Source of the DNA: Caldalkalibacillus uzonensis
GTDB taxonomy: Bacteria; Bacillota; Bacilli; Caldalkalibacillales; Caldalkalibacillaceae
Assembly (NCBI RefSeq): GCF_030814135.1
Contig: NZ_JAUSUQ010000011.1
Coordinates: forward strand, 1-64,000
Length of the DNA: 64,000 nt
Direction: 5' to 3'
Shown: positions 1 to 8,463 of the stretch, one piece after another
Layout: each line of letters begins with the position of its first letter
Position numbering within the stretch: the stretch's first letter is position 1
The notes under the pieces: model-generated
What the model was told of the DNA's origin: nothing
Databases searched by the model: none
What the model saw: the letters and a program-made list of their open reading frames with translations, nothing else
Made by a program: the position numbers and the translations under genes

Positions 1-100
1 CGTCCGCCCGAAGGCTTCGGAAAGCTTCACGCGCTCGACTTGCATGTATTAGGCGTGCCGCCAGCGTTCGTCCTGAGCCAGGATCAAACTCTCCGTAAAA
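1..100 (-). rRNA. 16S ribosomal RNA, 5' end (partial)
   Basis: The reverse complement carries the universal 16S 5' motif AGAGTTTGATCCTGGCTCAG (about 92-73), then GACGAACGCTGGCGG and ATGCAAGTCGAGCG. The 5' end is placed near 100 by analogy with the Bacillus 16S start. The rest of the gene lies left of the window. A GGCTCTTT stretch at about 122-115, just upstream, resembles the boxA antitermination element of rrn leaders (weak match). Confidence 0.97.
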
Positions 101-179
101 GTCATTCCCAAAGGAAAGAGCCTCGCACGCTTGTGCTTTGTTCAGTTTTCAAGGTTCTGTCTTGAAAGCGACATTTTTG

Positions 180-209
180 ATCATAACACAGTCAAACACA
201 ATGTGTCAA
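180..209 (-). promoter_or_regulatory. rrn promoter P2 (proximal)
   Basis: On the minus strand a perfect -35 TTGACA (209-204) is followed after 18 bp by TATGAT (185-180). It lies about 80 bp upstream of the 16S 5' end and downstream of tRNA-Ala. Tandem sigma-A promoters in front of 16S are usual in Bacillus rrn operons. Confidence 0.75.
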
Positions 210-249
210 TAAGCAATTTTTGCTATACCGCAAATCAAAACCGAGAGAT

Positions 250-278
250 AATATATCACAGCAAACAAATAAAATCAA
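250..278 (-). promoter_or_regulatory. rrn promoter P1 (distal)
   Basis: On the minus strand TTGATT (278-273) and TATATT (255-250) are separated by 17 bp, between tRNA-Ala and the second promoter. With the promoter at 180-209 it would give the 16S gene its own transcription in addition to readthrough from the tRNA genes. Confidence 0.6.
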
Positions 279-300
279 CAGCAACTTTTACCAAAATCGT

Positions 301-376
301 TGGTGGAGCCAAGCGGGATCGAACCGCTGACCTCCACGCTGCCAGCGTGGCGCTCTCCCAGCTGAGCTATGGCCCC
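301..376 (-). tRNA. tRNA-Ala (anticodon GGC)
   Basis: The reverse complement starts GGGGCCATAGCTCAG and ends TTGGCTCCACCA, so CCA is encoded. The anticodon stem is CCACG/CGTGG and the loop CTGGCAG gives GGC. The T-loop GGTTCGATCC is standard. It is the last tRNA before the 16S gene. Confidence 0.97.
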
Positions 377-399
377 ATAGCGTTTTCGATTAAAGGTGA

Positions 400-476
400 T
401 GGTCGGGGAGACAGGATTTGAACCTGCGACCCCCTGGTCCCAAACCAGGTGCTCTACCAAGCTGAGCCACTCCCCG
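400..476 (-). tRNA. tRNA-Pro (anticodon TGG)
   Basis: The acceptor stem CGGGGAG pairs with CTCCCCG, followed by ACCA. The anticodon stem CCTGG/CCAGG encloses TTTGGGA, giving TGG. CCA is encoded. The gene is 23 bp upstream of tRNA-Ala in transcription order. Confidence 0.97.
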
Positions 477-480
477 ACAA

Positions 481-557
481 TGGTGCGCCCTGAGAGACTC
501 GAACTCCCAACCTTTTGATTCGTAGTCAAACGCTCTATCCAGTTGAGCTAAGGGCGC
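481..557 (-). tRNA. tRNA-Arg (anticodon ACG)
   Basis: The acceptor stem GCGCCCT pairs with AGGGCGC, followed by ACCA. The anticodon stem TTTGA/TCAAA encloses CTACGAA, giving ACG (wobble A normally edited to inosine by TadA). It is separated from tRNA-Pro by only 4 bp. Confidence 0.97.
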
Positions 558-579
558 ACAGTTGCGTTACATTGTAATG

Positions 580-658
580 TCGCTGACTACTAATGGTGCA
601 TCTTACAGGTATAACAAGTTCGCTCGCAAAGATGTAGTATCGCTCACTATTAATGGTG
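580..658. repeat. Imperfect 19-bp direct repeat in a tRNA spacer
   Basis: TCGCTGACTACTAATGGTG at 580-598 and TCGCTCACTATTAATGGTG at 640-658 match at 17 of 19 positions, 60 bp apart, in the long spacer between tRNA-Leu(TAA) and tRNA-Arg. The TTAATGGTG tail recurs at 660-668 where it enters the tRNA-Leu CCA end. It may be a local duplication or the scar of a lost tRNA; nothing shows a function. Confidence 0.6.
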
Positions 659-663
659 ATTAA

Positions 664-752
664 TGGTGCCGAGGGCCGGACTCGAACCGGCACGGTTGTC
701 ACCAACCGCAGGATTTTAAGTCCTGTGCGTCTGCCAATTCCGCCACCCCGGC
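664..752 (-). tRNA. tRNA-Leu (anticodon TAA)
   Basis: A class II tRNA of 89 nt with a long variable arm. The acceptor stem GCCGGGG pairs with CCTCGGC, followed by ACCA. The anticodon stem CAGGA/TCCTG encloses CTTAAAA, giving TAA. Confidence 0.96.
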
Positions 753-763
753 AAATATAAAAA

Positions 764-838
764 TGGAGCGGAAAACGGGATTCGAACCCGCGACCCCCAC
801 CTTGGCAAGGTGGTGCTCTACCCCTGAGCTATTTCCGC
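764..838 (-). tRNA. tRNA-Gly (anticodon GCC)
   Basis: A 75-nt tRNA that starts GCGGAAATAGCTCAGG and ends in encoded CCA. The anticodon stem CCACC/GGTGG encloses TTGCCAA, giving GCC. Confidence 0.97.
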
Positions 839-925
839 ACACCAAGTTGCCAACCACAATGGCAAGACTACTGGTTAGCGTTCCATATATTTAATTAAGA
901 TGTGGAACAAGGAATATCACAAACA

Positions 926-1013
926 TGGTGCGGGTGAAGGGATTTGAACCCCCACGCCCGTAAAGGGCACTAGACCCTGAATCTAGCGCGTCTGCCAGTT
1001 CCGCCACACCCGC
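926..1013 (-). tRNA. tRNA-Leu (anticodon CAG)
   Basis: A class II tRNA of 88 nt with a long variable arm and encoded CCA. The acceptor stem begins GCGGGTG. The anticodon stem CTAGA/TCTAG encloses TTCAGGG, giving CAG. Confidence 0.96.
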
Positions 1014-1024
1014 ATATATTTACA

Positions 1025-1100
1025 TGGTGAGCCGCGAAGGATTCGAACCTTCGACCCTCTGATTAAAAGTCAGATGCTCTACCAACTGAGCTAGCGGCTC
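1025..1100 (-). tRNA. tRNA-Lys (anticodon TTT)
   Basis: The acceptor stem GAGCCGC pairs with GCGGCTC, followed by ACCA. The anticodon stem TCTGA/TCAGA encloses CTTTTAA, giving TTT. It is the first gene of the minus-strand tRNA run. Confidence 0.97.
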
Positions 1101-1125
1101 ACATCTGTCTCAATGGACAAGTGAT

Positions 1126-1154
1126 ATAATAGCATGTCCTTCAGTCAAAATCAA
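1126..1154 (-). promoter_or_regulatory. Promoter of the tRNA-rrn transcription unit
   Basis: Minus-strand TTGATT (1154-1149) and TATTAT (1131-1126) with exactly 17 bp between them, about 26 bp upstream of tRNA-Lys. No other sigma-A-like site lies between this point and the tRNAs. Confidence 0.6.
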
Positions 1155-1274
1155 CCCCTTTTTTATTCCACTTATTTTCATAAACCAGGCACACATTTGT
1201 CAAATATAGATGAAATTAATCATGAAATTGCCGTAACCATTATGATATACTGGACCCAGGCAGGAGGGACAACA

Positions 1275-1616
1275 ATGTTTGGAAAAGGTAAAATCAATAT
1301 TATTCGCACATTTGCGCTAGGACTTGTTTTTGGCGGGATGATTGTCATGTACGGCTCGTTTCTCATGAATACACCATGGGCCATGTGGTTGTTTATGATC
1401 TTAGGGTTACTCATGGTGATCGCCAGCACGCTGGTGTATTTTTGGATCGGCTACATTTCTTCTACTAGAGCCGTATATGTGCTTTGCCCTAATTGTAATA
1501 AGCAAACAAAAATGCTGGGAAAAGTAGATGAATGCATGCATTGCAAGCAAAAGTTGACTCTGGATCCTCAGAAGGCGACAGATGTGAAAACAACGCCAAT
1601 GAAGGAAACAAAATGA
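1275..1616 (+). CDS. ygzB: YgzB-family membrane protein (DUF2614)
   Basis: A 113-residue protein of unknown biochemical role. The ATG at 1275 follows CAGGAGGGACAACA and is preferred over upstream in-frame starts. Two hydrophobic segments at roughly residues 9-30 and 38-62 are membrane spans. A CPNC...CMHC pair of CxxC motifs in the second half (from VLCPNCNKQ) suggests a small zinc ribbon facing the cytoplasm. Bacillus subtilis also places ygzB next to perR and an rrn operon, which supports the identification. It converges on perR across a shared hairpin. Confidence 0.9.
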   Translation: MFGKGKINIIRTFALGLVFGGMIVMYGSFLMNTPWAMWLFMILGLLMVIASTLVYFWIGYISSTRAVYVLCPNCNKQTKMLGKVDECMHCKQKLTLDPQKATDVKTTPMKETK

Positions 1617-1650
1617 TTGACAAACCATATACGTTAAACATACGCAAAGC

Positions 1651-1680
1651 AAAGAGGTCCGGCCACGGACCTCTTTAAAA
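1651..1680. terminator. Bidirectional terminator between ygzB and perR
   Basis: AAAGAGGTCCGG and its complement CGGACCTCTTT form a long stem with A and T tracts on the two sides, so it can serve both convergent genes. Confidence 0.85.
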
Positions 1681-1686
1681 TTAATA

Positions 1687-2154
1687 TCAATTTACTTGTT
1701 TGAGCAGTTTTTGTTTGTGCGTAGCCTTATCTTTACACTTTGCACAAAGTCCATATACTTCCATACGATGAAACTCCACATCAAATCCTGTTTTTTCAGA
1801 TGCAACACGTTCTACATCGTATAAGCTCGGATAATGGAAATCCACAATTTTGCCGCATTCACGACAAATGACATGATAATGTTCCTCGACGTTGGCATCA
1901 AAGCGGCTAGATGCATCCCCATAGGTTAATTCTTGAACCAAACCAGCCTCTTTAAACAGACGCAAATTATTATAGACAGTGGCCACACTCATATTGGGAA
2001 ACTGGCTGGCCAATGCTTGATATATTTCATCAGCTGTTGGATGGCTCATAGTATTAATTAAATATGATAAAATCGCATGACGTTGGGGAGTCATACGAAC
2101 ACCTTTTTTCTTCAACTTATCAAGGGCAATTGTTAATTGTTTGGACTCTGCCAT
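1687..2154 (-). CDS. perR: Peroxide-responsive repressor PerR (Fur family)
   Basis: A 155-residue Fur-family metalloregulator. In Bacillus, PerR with Fe or Mn represses peroxide-defence genes and is inactivated by metal-catalysed histidine oxidation. The N-terminal winged helix has [12 protein letters not shown] and [13 protein letters not shown], the diagnostic Fur/PerR recognition helix. The middle has [10 protein letters not shown] and [13 protein letters not shown], which carry the regulatory-metal histidines and aspartates. Two CxxC motifs (CREC and CAKC) form the structural zinc site. The start was set at the ATG after GAGGTGTATGTCGTT rather than at an ATG 14 codons upstream. I saw no clean PerR box in front of it. 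Confidence 0.95.
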   Translation of the reverse strand: MAESKQLTIALDKLKKKGVRMTPQRHAILSYLINTMSHPTADEIYQALASQFPNMSVATVYNNLRLFKEAGLVQELTYGDASSRFDANVEEHYHVICRECGKIVDFHYPSLYDVERVASEKTGFDVEFHRMEVYGLCAKCKDKATHKQKLLKQVN

Positions 2155-2228
2155 AACGACATACACCTCATTTTTACCAAACACACTGCACACCATTTTA
2201 TTTTACTAACATACTACCCATGATGTGC

Positions 2229-2531
2229 CTATTTGTCAATGTTGATCCCCCCAAAAACCGATAAATGATGCATGTCAAGCACAAACAAGGTACAACGATA
2301 CTGGTGGATTTTCCATCCTTTTTCTCGATTAATACGGTCAATAACGGACTTGATCTTTCCCCTAACCTTTTGTACCTCTTGATCTTTAACGCCTAAAATT
2401 AAGGTGTCATTCCCTTGTTTCAAGAAGTTTCCTGTGCTTGCCAAATGGGTTGCCTTATATTTTCCATCCACCAGTTGCTGAATTACTTTGCTTCCATATC
2501 GCTGGTCAATGATACAGATTATGACCTTCAT
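2229..2531 (-). CDS. PII-like cyclic-di-AMP receptor family protein (DarA/YaaQ paralogue)
   Basis: A 100-residue protein resembling the DUF970/DarA trimeric PII-like fold that binds c-di-AMP in Bacillus. Visible family features are the MKVIICIID first strand, THLASTGNFLKQGNDTL (the T-loop region, with the TGxFLxxGN signature) and a GVKDQEVQKV segment. In B. subtilis the single yaaQ gene sits in the dnaX-recR region, so this copy beside perR is probably a paralogue, and ligand binding may differ. The second of two overlapping ATGs (2531) was chosen, giving the normal MK start. The upstream GGTGGTGGG is a weak ribosome site. Confidence 0.75.
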   Translation of the reverse strand: MKVIICIIDQRYGSKVIQQLVDGKYKATHLASTGNFLKQGNDTLILGVKDQEVQKVRGKIKSVIDRINREKGWKIHQYRCTLFVLDMHHLSVFGGINIDK

Positions 2532-2622
2532 CCATCTGCCCACCACCGTTCCAATAGTAATAATAAAGCGCTAATATAGCGTATGACAGTGACAGGCAAA
2601 TCATTAATGGGGCTGCATTATT

Positions 2623-2675
2623 TTGTCGAGAGTTAAGTTATTTCCACGGAAATAGTCTGTCCTCTTTTTCGACAA
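2623..2675. repeat. Nested inverted repeats in an intergenic region
   Basis: TTGTCGA (2623-2629) pairs with TCGACAA (2669-2675). Inside it lies the almost perfect palindrome TATTTCCACGGAAATA (2639-2654). It sits between the SDR gene stop (2706) and the DarA-like gene. It lacks a clean T tract on either strand, so it may be an RNA processing structure or a protein-binding site rather than a simple terminator. Confidence 0.5.
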
Positions 2676-2705
2676 GTTATGTCTATGTCAGACAGGGGTA
2701 TTCAT

Positions 2706-3425
2706 TCACACATTGGGATACTCTTGGATCAATGGGTGAAGCATCACTTCATCTACAACCATATGTTTTGGCGCACTGGCCATATAGAGCACGGCATCTG
2801 CTACATCCTCGACTTTTAACCAGTCTTTTTTTTGCGGATCACCCTGGACAGTGTTATTAAAATACGTATCCACCATTCCAGGATTAATGGTGCCAACACG
2901 AATGCCCAATTTACGGACCTCCTGGGCAACAGACCCTGTAAATCCTTGCACTGCGTATTTAGAAGCGGTATAAGCAGCCCCTTTGGGGATCGTCCTTCTA
3001 GCTACGTCTGAAGCAATATTAATAATGGTTCCCTGTCCCCTTTCCTTCATGTAGGGCAATACCGCTTTTGTAAATAAAAACACCCCTTGAACATTGACTT
3101 CAAACAAACGCTGCCACTCCTCCAAAGAGGTTGCTTCTACATCTTTAAAAAAGCCAATACCTGCGTTATTAACCAAAATATCTATTTTACCGAAATGTTC
3201 AATGGTTTTGGATACACAATCATTAACCTCATTTTCCCGGGCCACATCCCCGCGAATCGCTAACACCCGGTGACCCAGATGCTCCAGCTCCTCTGCACTT
3301 TGTTGAATCTGTTCTGAACTGCCAAACAAAACAACCTGCACCTCGTGTTGGGCCAATTTAAAAGCCACGGCCTTTCCAATCCCACGGCTTGCTCCTGTCA
3401 CAATAGCCACTTTATTTTTTAGCAT
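2706..3425 (-). CDS. SDR family NAD(P)-dependent oxidoreductase
   Basis: A 239-residue classical short-chain dehydrogenase of FabG-like architecture; the substrate cannot be read from sequence. Motifs in order: the TGASRGIG nucleotide-binding loop (10-17), the NNAG structural motif (86-89), catalytic Ser139, Tyr152 and Lys156 (YTASK), and the INPGMVDT segment after strand beta-6. A Ser-Ser pair after the second strand rather than an acidic residue suggests NADPH preference. It is divergent from gsaB, with 95 bp between them, and replaces ygaF of the B. subtilis gene order. Confidence 0.85.
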   Translation of the reverse strand: MLKNKVAIVTGASRGIGKAVAFKLAQHEVQVVLFGSSEQIQQSAEELEHLGHRVLAIRGDVARENEVNDCVSKTIEHFGKIDILVNNAGIGFFKDVEATSLEEWQRLFEVNVQGVFLFTKAVLPYMKERGQGTIINIASDVARRTIPKGAAYTASKYAVQGFTGSVAQEVRKLGIRVGTINPGMVDTYFNNTVQGDPQKKDWLKVEDVADAVLYMASAPKHMVVDEVMLHPLIQEYPNV

Positions 3426-3520
3426 ACGATTAACCTCCTTATCCCTTCTAACTTACTAGTATACCTCATCACTGCCATGATACAATAATACACGCAACGA
3501 AAAGGAGGGTATATATAAAA

Positions 3521-4834
3521 ATGAATGAGACCAGATCTTATTCACAATCCGAGGCATATTACCGCGAGGCATTGGAATATATTGTGGGTGGAGTTAACAG
3601 TCCCTCACGTTCCTATAAGGCCGTGGGCGGGGGAACACCCGTGTTTATGGATAGGGCAGAAGGGGCTTATTTTTGGGATGTGGATGGCAACCGTTATATT
3701 GACTACCTTGGTGCATTTGGCCCGATCATTACAGGACACGCACACCCCCATATTACACAGGCCATTGCCGACCAAGCAGCGAAAGGAACTTTATACGGCA
3801 CTCCTACACCTTTGGAAGTAAAGTTTGCCAAAATGCTAAGGGAAGCGATTCCGTCCCTGGAAAAGATCCGCTTTGTGAATTCCGGAACTGAAGCCGTGAT
3901 GACCACTATCCGGGTGGCCCGCGCCTATACCAACCGGACCAAAATCATGAAGTTTGCCGGATGTTATCATGGCCACTCCGATCTTGTGCTGGTTGCAGCT
4001 GGTTCAGGCCCCTCTACGCTAGGTATTCCTGACAGTGCTGGTATCCCGCACAGCATAGCCCAGGAGGTGATCACCGTCCCCTTCAATGACTTGGCCTCTT
4101 TTGAAGAAGCGCTGCACACCTGGGGGGAAGAAGTCGCTGCCGTCTTGATTGAACCCATTGTGGGCAATTTTGGCATCGTCATGCCAGAACCAGGTTTCTT
4201 GGAAGAGGTACATCGCTTGGCGCATCAAAAAGGGGCCCTCATCATTTATGATGAAGTAATCACCGCCTTCCGCTTTATGTATGGAGGTGCCCAAAATATT
4301 CTTAAACTTGAACCTGATTTAACTGCCATGGGTAAAATTATCGGTGGCGGAACACCGATAGGTGCCTACGGCGGGAGAAAATCGATCATGGAACAAGTTG
4401 CTCCGTTAGGCCCTGCCTATCAGGCCGGAACCATGGCTGGAAACCCTCTTTCTTTGGCAGCCGGTATTGCCTGCCTGGAAGTACTGCAAGAGAAAGGAAC
4501 ATATGATTATCTTGACCGCTTGGGACAAAAACTGGCCAATGGCATCATCAGCCTGGCTGAGCAGCACAACATCCCCGCTACCATTAACAGGTACAAAGGT
4601 GCCTTTACCGTTTATTTTGGTGTCGACCAGGTGAAAAACTATGAGGATGCCGCCAAAAGTAATGACCGTCTGTTTGCCACATTCTTTAAAGGCATGTTGA
4701 AGCAAGGTATCAACTTGGCCCCCTCCAAATACGAGGCCTGGTTCTTAACCATAAAGCACACGGAACAGGATGTAGAAGATACGTTACAAGCTGTCGCCAA
4801 CACATTTAAAACAATGGCTTCACATGTTGATTAA
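3521..4834 (+). CDS. gsaB: Glutamate-1-semialdehyde 2,1-aminomutase
   Basis: A 437-residue PLP enzyme converting glutamate-1-semialdehyde to 5-aminolevulinate in C5-pathway heme biosynthesis. Signatures: VGGVNSPSR near the N-terminus, VNSGTEAVM (phosphate and PLP contact), [16 protein letters not shown] with Asp244, and the Schiff-base Lys272 in [15 protein letters not shown]. Length matches the family. The location between perR and a ygaE homologue matches the second copy (gsaB) of B. subtilis rather than the hemAXCDBL copy, so it is probably not the only aminomutase in the genome. AGGAGGG lies 13 bp upstream of the ATG. Confidence 0.93.
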   Translation: MNETRSYSQSEAYYREALEYIVGGVNSPSRSYKAVGGGTPVFMDRAEGAYFWDVDGNRYIDYLGAFGPIITGHAHPHITQAIADQAAKGTLYGTPTPLEVKFAKMLREAIPSLEKIRFVNSGTEAVMTTIRVARAYTNRTKIMKFAGCYHGHSDLVLVAAGSGPSTLGIPDSAGIPHSIAQEVITVPFNDLASFEEALHTWGEEVAAVLIEPIVGNFGIVMPEPGFLEEVHRLAHQKGALIIYDEVITAFRFMYGGAQNILKLEPDLTAMGKIIGGGTPIGAYGGRKSIMEQVAPLGPAYQAGTMAGNPLSLAAGIACLEVLQEKGTYDYLDRLGQKLANGIISLAEQHNIPATINRYKGAFTVYFGVDQVKNYEDAAKSNDRLFATFFKGMLKQGINLAPSKYEAWFLTIKHTEQDVEDTLQAVANTFKTMASHVD

Positions 4835-4914
4835 AACACATGCACACACTATAATGGATGAGGATTTTCTAAGCATACTTATACCACCTTGTCAAAGAGG
4901 AGATTTCAAATTCC

Positions 4915-5970
4915 ATGAGACTGGGAGCACGCATCATTAAGACAGGAATAGCGGTTACCTTGTCTTTGTATTTGGCCAGCATGTTCAATTTGGAACCGGT
5001 TATATTTGCGGCTTTAGCCGCGGTCCTGGCCATTCAACCTTCTTTATACCGTTCATGGCAAAATGTGCTGGAGCAACTGCAAGCTAATGTAATCGGAGCT
5101 GTAGTGGCTGTCTCCTTCACCTATCTATTGGGGAACGAACCTTTTGTTGTCGGTTTAGTGGTTATCATCGTCATTGCCATTAATCTGCGGTTGCGTTTTG
5201 AAAAAAGTATTCCCTTAGCCATTATTACTGTGATTGCCATTATGGAATCAACTGAAGGGAACTTCCTGCTGTTTGCTTTGGACCGCTTTTTACTTATCTT
5301 GCTGGGAATTGGCTCGTCGGTCGTCGTTAATGCTATTTTCTTGCCGCCTAAATATGAAGACCGCTTATACCGGGAATTAAATGAGGCCACTTATGACATT
5401 TTGTCTTATCTGCGCTCAAGTACATTAGATGAACTGGACGAGCGGAGATACCGGGAGGAAGTAAGGCGCCTCAAAGACCAGTTAATTAAAATTGACCAGA
5501 TATATTTGTTATTCAAAGAAGAACGTACCTATTTCAGGAAAGTCACCTATAGCAAACAGCGGAAGCTGGTACTGTTCCGTAAAATGATTCACGCCAACCA
5601 AAAAGGGTTGGCCTTGCTTAAAAGCATCGAGAAACATAAATGTAACCTGGCCCAGGTCCCATTGGGATTAACAAAACTGCTGCAAGAAGAAATCGATATC
5701 TTAACCAATTACCACGAGCGAATTTTGTTAAAATATGAGCGGAAATTACGTTCACATCATCCCCATATGATTCCCACAGACGTATTTAGCGGCAGAGACC
5801 AGGTGTTAACCCAATTTATGTCCTTATATAAAGAAAATCAGGAACAACAAGATGAAGACTGGATTCATTTGTTTCCCCTTTTCGCCCAACTGATCGATTA
5901 TGCTGACGAATTGGAACGCTTGGATAAATTGGTGGAAGCTTATTACTCCTTCCATGAGCAGAGACTTTAA
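4915..5970 (+). CDS. ygaE: Aromatic acid exporter family membrane protein (YgaE-like)
   Basis: A 351-residue protein. The first 145 residues are hydrophobic with about five or six membrane spans (from IIKTGIAVTLSLYLASMF to IGSSVVVNAIF) and match the ArAE/FUSC-like N-terminal domain. The remaining 200 residues are hydrophilic and rich in charged helices, the cytoplasmic domain of the family. Efflux of aromatic acids is a family-level guess. It lies 80 bp downstream of gsaB on the same strand, as in B. subtilis. GAGGAG precedes the ATG. Confidence 0.8.
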   Translation: MRLGARIIKTGIAVTLSLYLASMFNLEPVIFAALAAVLAIQPSLYRSWQNVLEQLQANVIGAVVAVSFTYLLGNEPFVVGLVVIIVIAINLRLRFEKSIPLAIITVIAIMESTEGNFLLFALDRFLLILLGIGSSVVVNAIFLPPKYEDRLYRELNEATYDILSYLRSSTLDELDERRYREEVRRLKDQLIKIDQIYLLFKEERTYFRKVTYSKQRKLVLFRKMIHANQKGLALLKSIEKHKCNLAQVPLGLTKLLQEEIDILTNYHERILLKYERKLRSHHPHMIPTDVFSGRDQVLTQFMSLYKENQEQQDEDWIHLFPLFAQLIDYADELERLDKLVEAYYSFHEQRL

Positions 5971-6006
5971 AAAACCGGTCGTGTGGCATAAACACCGGAC
6001 CGTTTT
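5971..6006. terminator. Bidirectional terminator between ygaE and ygaD
   Basis: AAAACCGGTC-GTGT and ACAC-CGGACCGTTTT form an interrupted stem flanked by A and T runs between convergent genes. Confidence 0.75.
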
Positions 6007-6015
6007 AACACATAA

Positions 6016-7767
6016 TCACTCATCTTCAAGTTCTTGAATTCGATACAAACGATAATACACCCCTTGCCGGGCCATCAGGGACTCATGGGTCCCTTCCTCC
6101 ACGATCTTCCCATTTTCAATCACCACAATCCGGTCAGCATGGGTAATGGTGGATAAGCGGTGGGCCACGATAAATGTGGTTTTGTTCTTGGCCAGTTTCT
6201 CAATGGCTTCCTGAATCATCCGCTCAGATTCAAGATCCAAAGCTGAGGTAGCTTCATCCAAAACTAAAACAGGGGGATTTTTAAGAAAAAGTCGGGCCAA
6301 GGCAATCCGTTGCTTTTGCCCACCGGATAATTTAATGCCCCGCTCCCCAATTTCTGTATCGTACCCATGGGGCAATTCCATAATAAATTGATGGGCATTG
6401 GCCGCTTCGGCCGCTCTGATCATCTCATCCTCTGAAGCAGCAGGATTGCCCATCATGATGTTTTCACGAACCGAATCACTGAATAAAATACTGTCCTGCA
6501 GCACCATTCCAATTTGCCCTCTCAAAGAACGCAACTGATAATCCCTGATATCCACCCCATCCAGGCGAATCGTCCCTTCTGTCACATCATAAAAACGGGG
6601 TAACAAACTGATTAATGATGACTTCCCTCCCCCGCTCATGCCTACCACTGCCACTGTTTCCCCCGCTTTGACACGCAAGTTGATATTCTTTAGTACAAAG
6701 GGTGAATTGTCATCATAGCGGAAGCTGACCTGTTCAAAACTGACATCCCCTTTAATATGACGAGCTGGTTTGGCATGGGGACGGTCCGTAATGTCATAGG
6801 GTTCCTTAAATAGCTCAAAGACTCGGTCCATAGAAGCAATCGCCTGCGTTAATATGGTGGAAGAATTGACAAAACGGCGCAGAGGACCATAGATTCGTTC
6901 CAGATACCCGTAAAAAGCAACCAATGCCCCCAAACTCAACTGATCATGAATGGCCAAATAACCGCCGTAGGAGAGCACTAATAAAGGTGCCAAATCAGTG
7001 ATGGTATTGATCACGGCAAACGTTTTGGCATTCCAGCTGGTATGAGTCAAAGCCCGGCTCAAGAAATGATCATTCCGCTTAGCAAATTGCCGTTGTTCAT
7101 GCTCTTCCAAGGCAAAGCTCTGGGTCACAGGCATGCCCTGCACCCGCTCATGGAGATGACCCTGCATCTCAGCCAAAGCTTGGGAGCGTTTCTTGGTCAA
7201 CATCCTCAGCCGCTGGTAAAAGTACTTTACCGCAAAGCCATACAATGGGAACACAGCAATGGCCACCAGCGCCAGACGGGCATCCAAATAAAACATAATA
7301 CCAATGGCAATAAACAAAGTAATAAAATCTAGCCATAAGTTCATCAAACCCGTCATGACGAAATTTTTTGTTTGTTCCACATCGTTGATCACTCTTGATA
7401 TAATCTCTCCCGATTTATGGTTTTGATAATACCTGAGGGATAATTTTTGCAAATGTTCAAACAACCGGGCACGGATATCATATAAAATTTTATTGCCCAC
7501 CCACTGGGCAAAAAATTGGCGGTAATACTCCACTGGTGCCCGAATCACGGTAAAGATAAAAAAGCTAGCCGCCATCACCAGGGCTAACTGGGTCAGTTTT
7601 TCCTCAATGCTCAATGTCTTGGTCTGAATTACTTCATCAATCACATACATGAGGATAAGAGGTAACAACATGGGAATGCCGAACTTCAAAATCCCAATCA
7701 CAACGGTAATGCCAATCATCTTCCAGTATGGCTTGACAAATTGAAAATAGTGCTTAATGCTCTCCAA
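6016..7767 (-). CDS. ygaD: ABC transporter, fused permease/ATP-binding protein (YgaD-like)
   Basis: A 583-residue half-transporter of the ABCB/MsbA type, expected to work as a homodimer exporting a lipid-like or drug substrate. Residues 1-320 form a six-span type I exporter domain. The ATPase domain has Walker A GMSGGGKS (376-383), Q-loop MVLQDS, signature LSGGQ (480-484), Walker B VLVLDEAT (500-507) and H-loop VAHRLST. The start is TTG at 7767 after AGAGGGGAAGACGG. It is 27 bp downstream of ntdP on the same strand, as in B. subtilis ygaC-ygaD. Confidence 0.9.
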   Translation of the reverse strand: MESIKHYFQFVKPYWKMIGITVVIGILKFGIPMLLPLILMYVIDEVIQTKTLSIEEKLTQLALVMAASFFIFTVIRAPVEYYRQFFAQWVGNKILYDIRARLFEHLQKLSLRYYQNHKSGEIISRVINDVEQTKNFVMTGLMNLWLDFITLFIAIGIMFYLDARLALVAIAVFPLYGFAVKYFYQRLRMLTKKRSQALAEMQGHLHERVQGMPVTQSFALEEHEQRQFAKRNDHFLSRALTHTSWNAKTFAVINTITDLAPLLVLSYGGYLAIHDQLSLGALVAFYGYLERIYGPLRRFVNSSTILTQAIASMDRVFELFKEPYDITDRPHAKPARHIKGDVSFEQVSFRYDDNSPFVLKNINLRVKAGETVAVVGMSGGGKSSLISLLPRFYDVTEGTIRLDGVDIRDYQLRSLRGQIGMVLQDSILFSDSVRENIMMGNPAASEDEMIRAAEAANAHQFIMELPHGYDTEIGERGIKLSGGQKQRIALARLFLKNPPVLVLDEATSALDLESERMIQEAIEKLAKNKTTFIVAHRLSTITHADRIVVIENGKIVEEGTHESLMARQGVYYRLYRIQELEDE

Positions 7768-7794
7768 CCGTCTTCCCCTCTATGTTCACAAATT

Positions 7795-8322
7795 TTATTT
7801 ATAAAACAAAAACCGTTCGTACCAGCGCTCAATGTAATCTGCCTCAAAAGGCCCCTTTTGTTGATGTATTAGAGAGAGAAGCTCTTCCAAAGCCTGCTGT
7901 ACCTTGCGCACGATGTGGTTCGGGTAGTTCAACTCTCGTTTGTGAAGTTGAAACTCTTCCTCATCTAAAATGACATAGGTCATGTCCGGAAACACTTTCA
8001 CATCCAAGTCATAATCAATATATTGCAAGCAATTGTTTTTCCATTGGTATGGTGAGCCGATATTACAATAATAATACACACCATCTTCTCTTAACATACC
8101 AATCGTATTGAACCACTGCCCTTTCCCAAAAGTACAGATGGCCGGTTCCCGGGTTCGCCATTCCCGCCCGTCCGCTTCCCTCACCAGCACCCGATCATTG
8201 CCAACAATCCAGCTCTCTGAGCCGGTTTTGAGCACTGTTGACCGTTCCCAAACACGATGGACTGAGCCGTCATGTTTGAAACTGACAATCTCGATTTGCT
8301 GTCCTGGATGGGGGAAACTCAT
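7795..8322 (-). CDS. ntdP: Nucleoside tri-/diphosphatase, DUF402 family (YgaC/NtdP)
   Basis: A 175-residue protein matching the DUF402 phosphatase family, whose Staphylococcus member hydrolyses nucleoside tri- and diphosphates. Conserved blocks: FKHDGSVHRVW, the TREPAICTF segment, WFNTIGMLREDGVYYYCNI, and YIDYDLDVKVFPD with the metal-binding acidic residues, then a C-terminal KKGPF-type motif. The ATG at 8322 follows AAGGAGTTTACC and is better than an ATG seven codons upstream. It is the first gene of the ntdP-ygaD pair. Confidence 0.9.
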   Translation of the reverse strand: MSFPHPGQQIEIVSFKHDGSVHRVWERSTVLKTGSESWIVGNDRVLVREADGREWRTREPAICTFGKGQWFNTIGMLREDGVYYYCNIGSPYQWKNNCLQYIDYDLDVKVFPDMTYVILDEEEFQLHKRELNYPNHIVRKVQQALEELLSLIHQQKGPFEADYIERWYERFLFYK

Positions 8323-8398
8323 GGTAAACTCCTTCCAATACAATCAATGTTACTGATATTATACTCTTTATGTGGACAAACTGCTAATTTTTTTCGTG

Positions 8399-8427
8399 AA
8401 AAAGGGAGTGGCTTAATACCACTCCCC
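8399..8427 (-). terminator. Terminator of the spore protein gene
   Basis: On the minus strand GGGGAGTGG-TATTAAG-CCACTCCC is followed by a T run, 37 bp past the sspE stop. Confidence 0.85.
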
Positions 8428-8463
8428 AAAAGCATTTTGGCGTTATAAACAGGTTCGCTGGAG

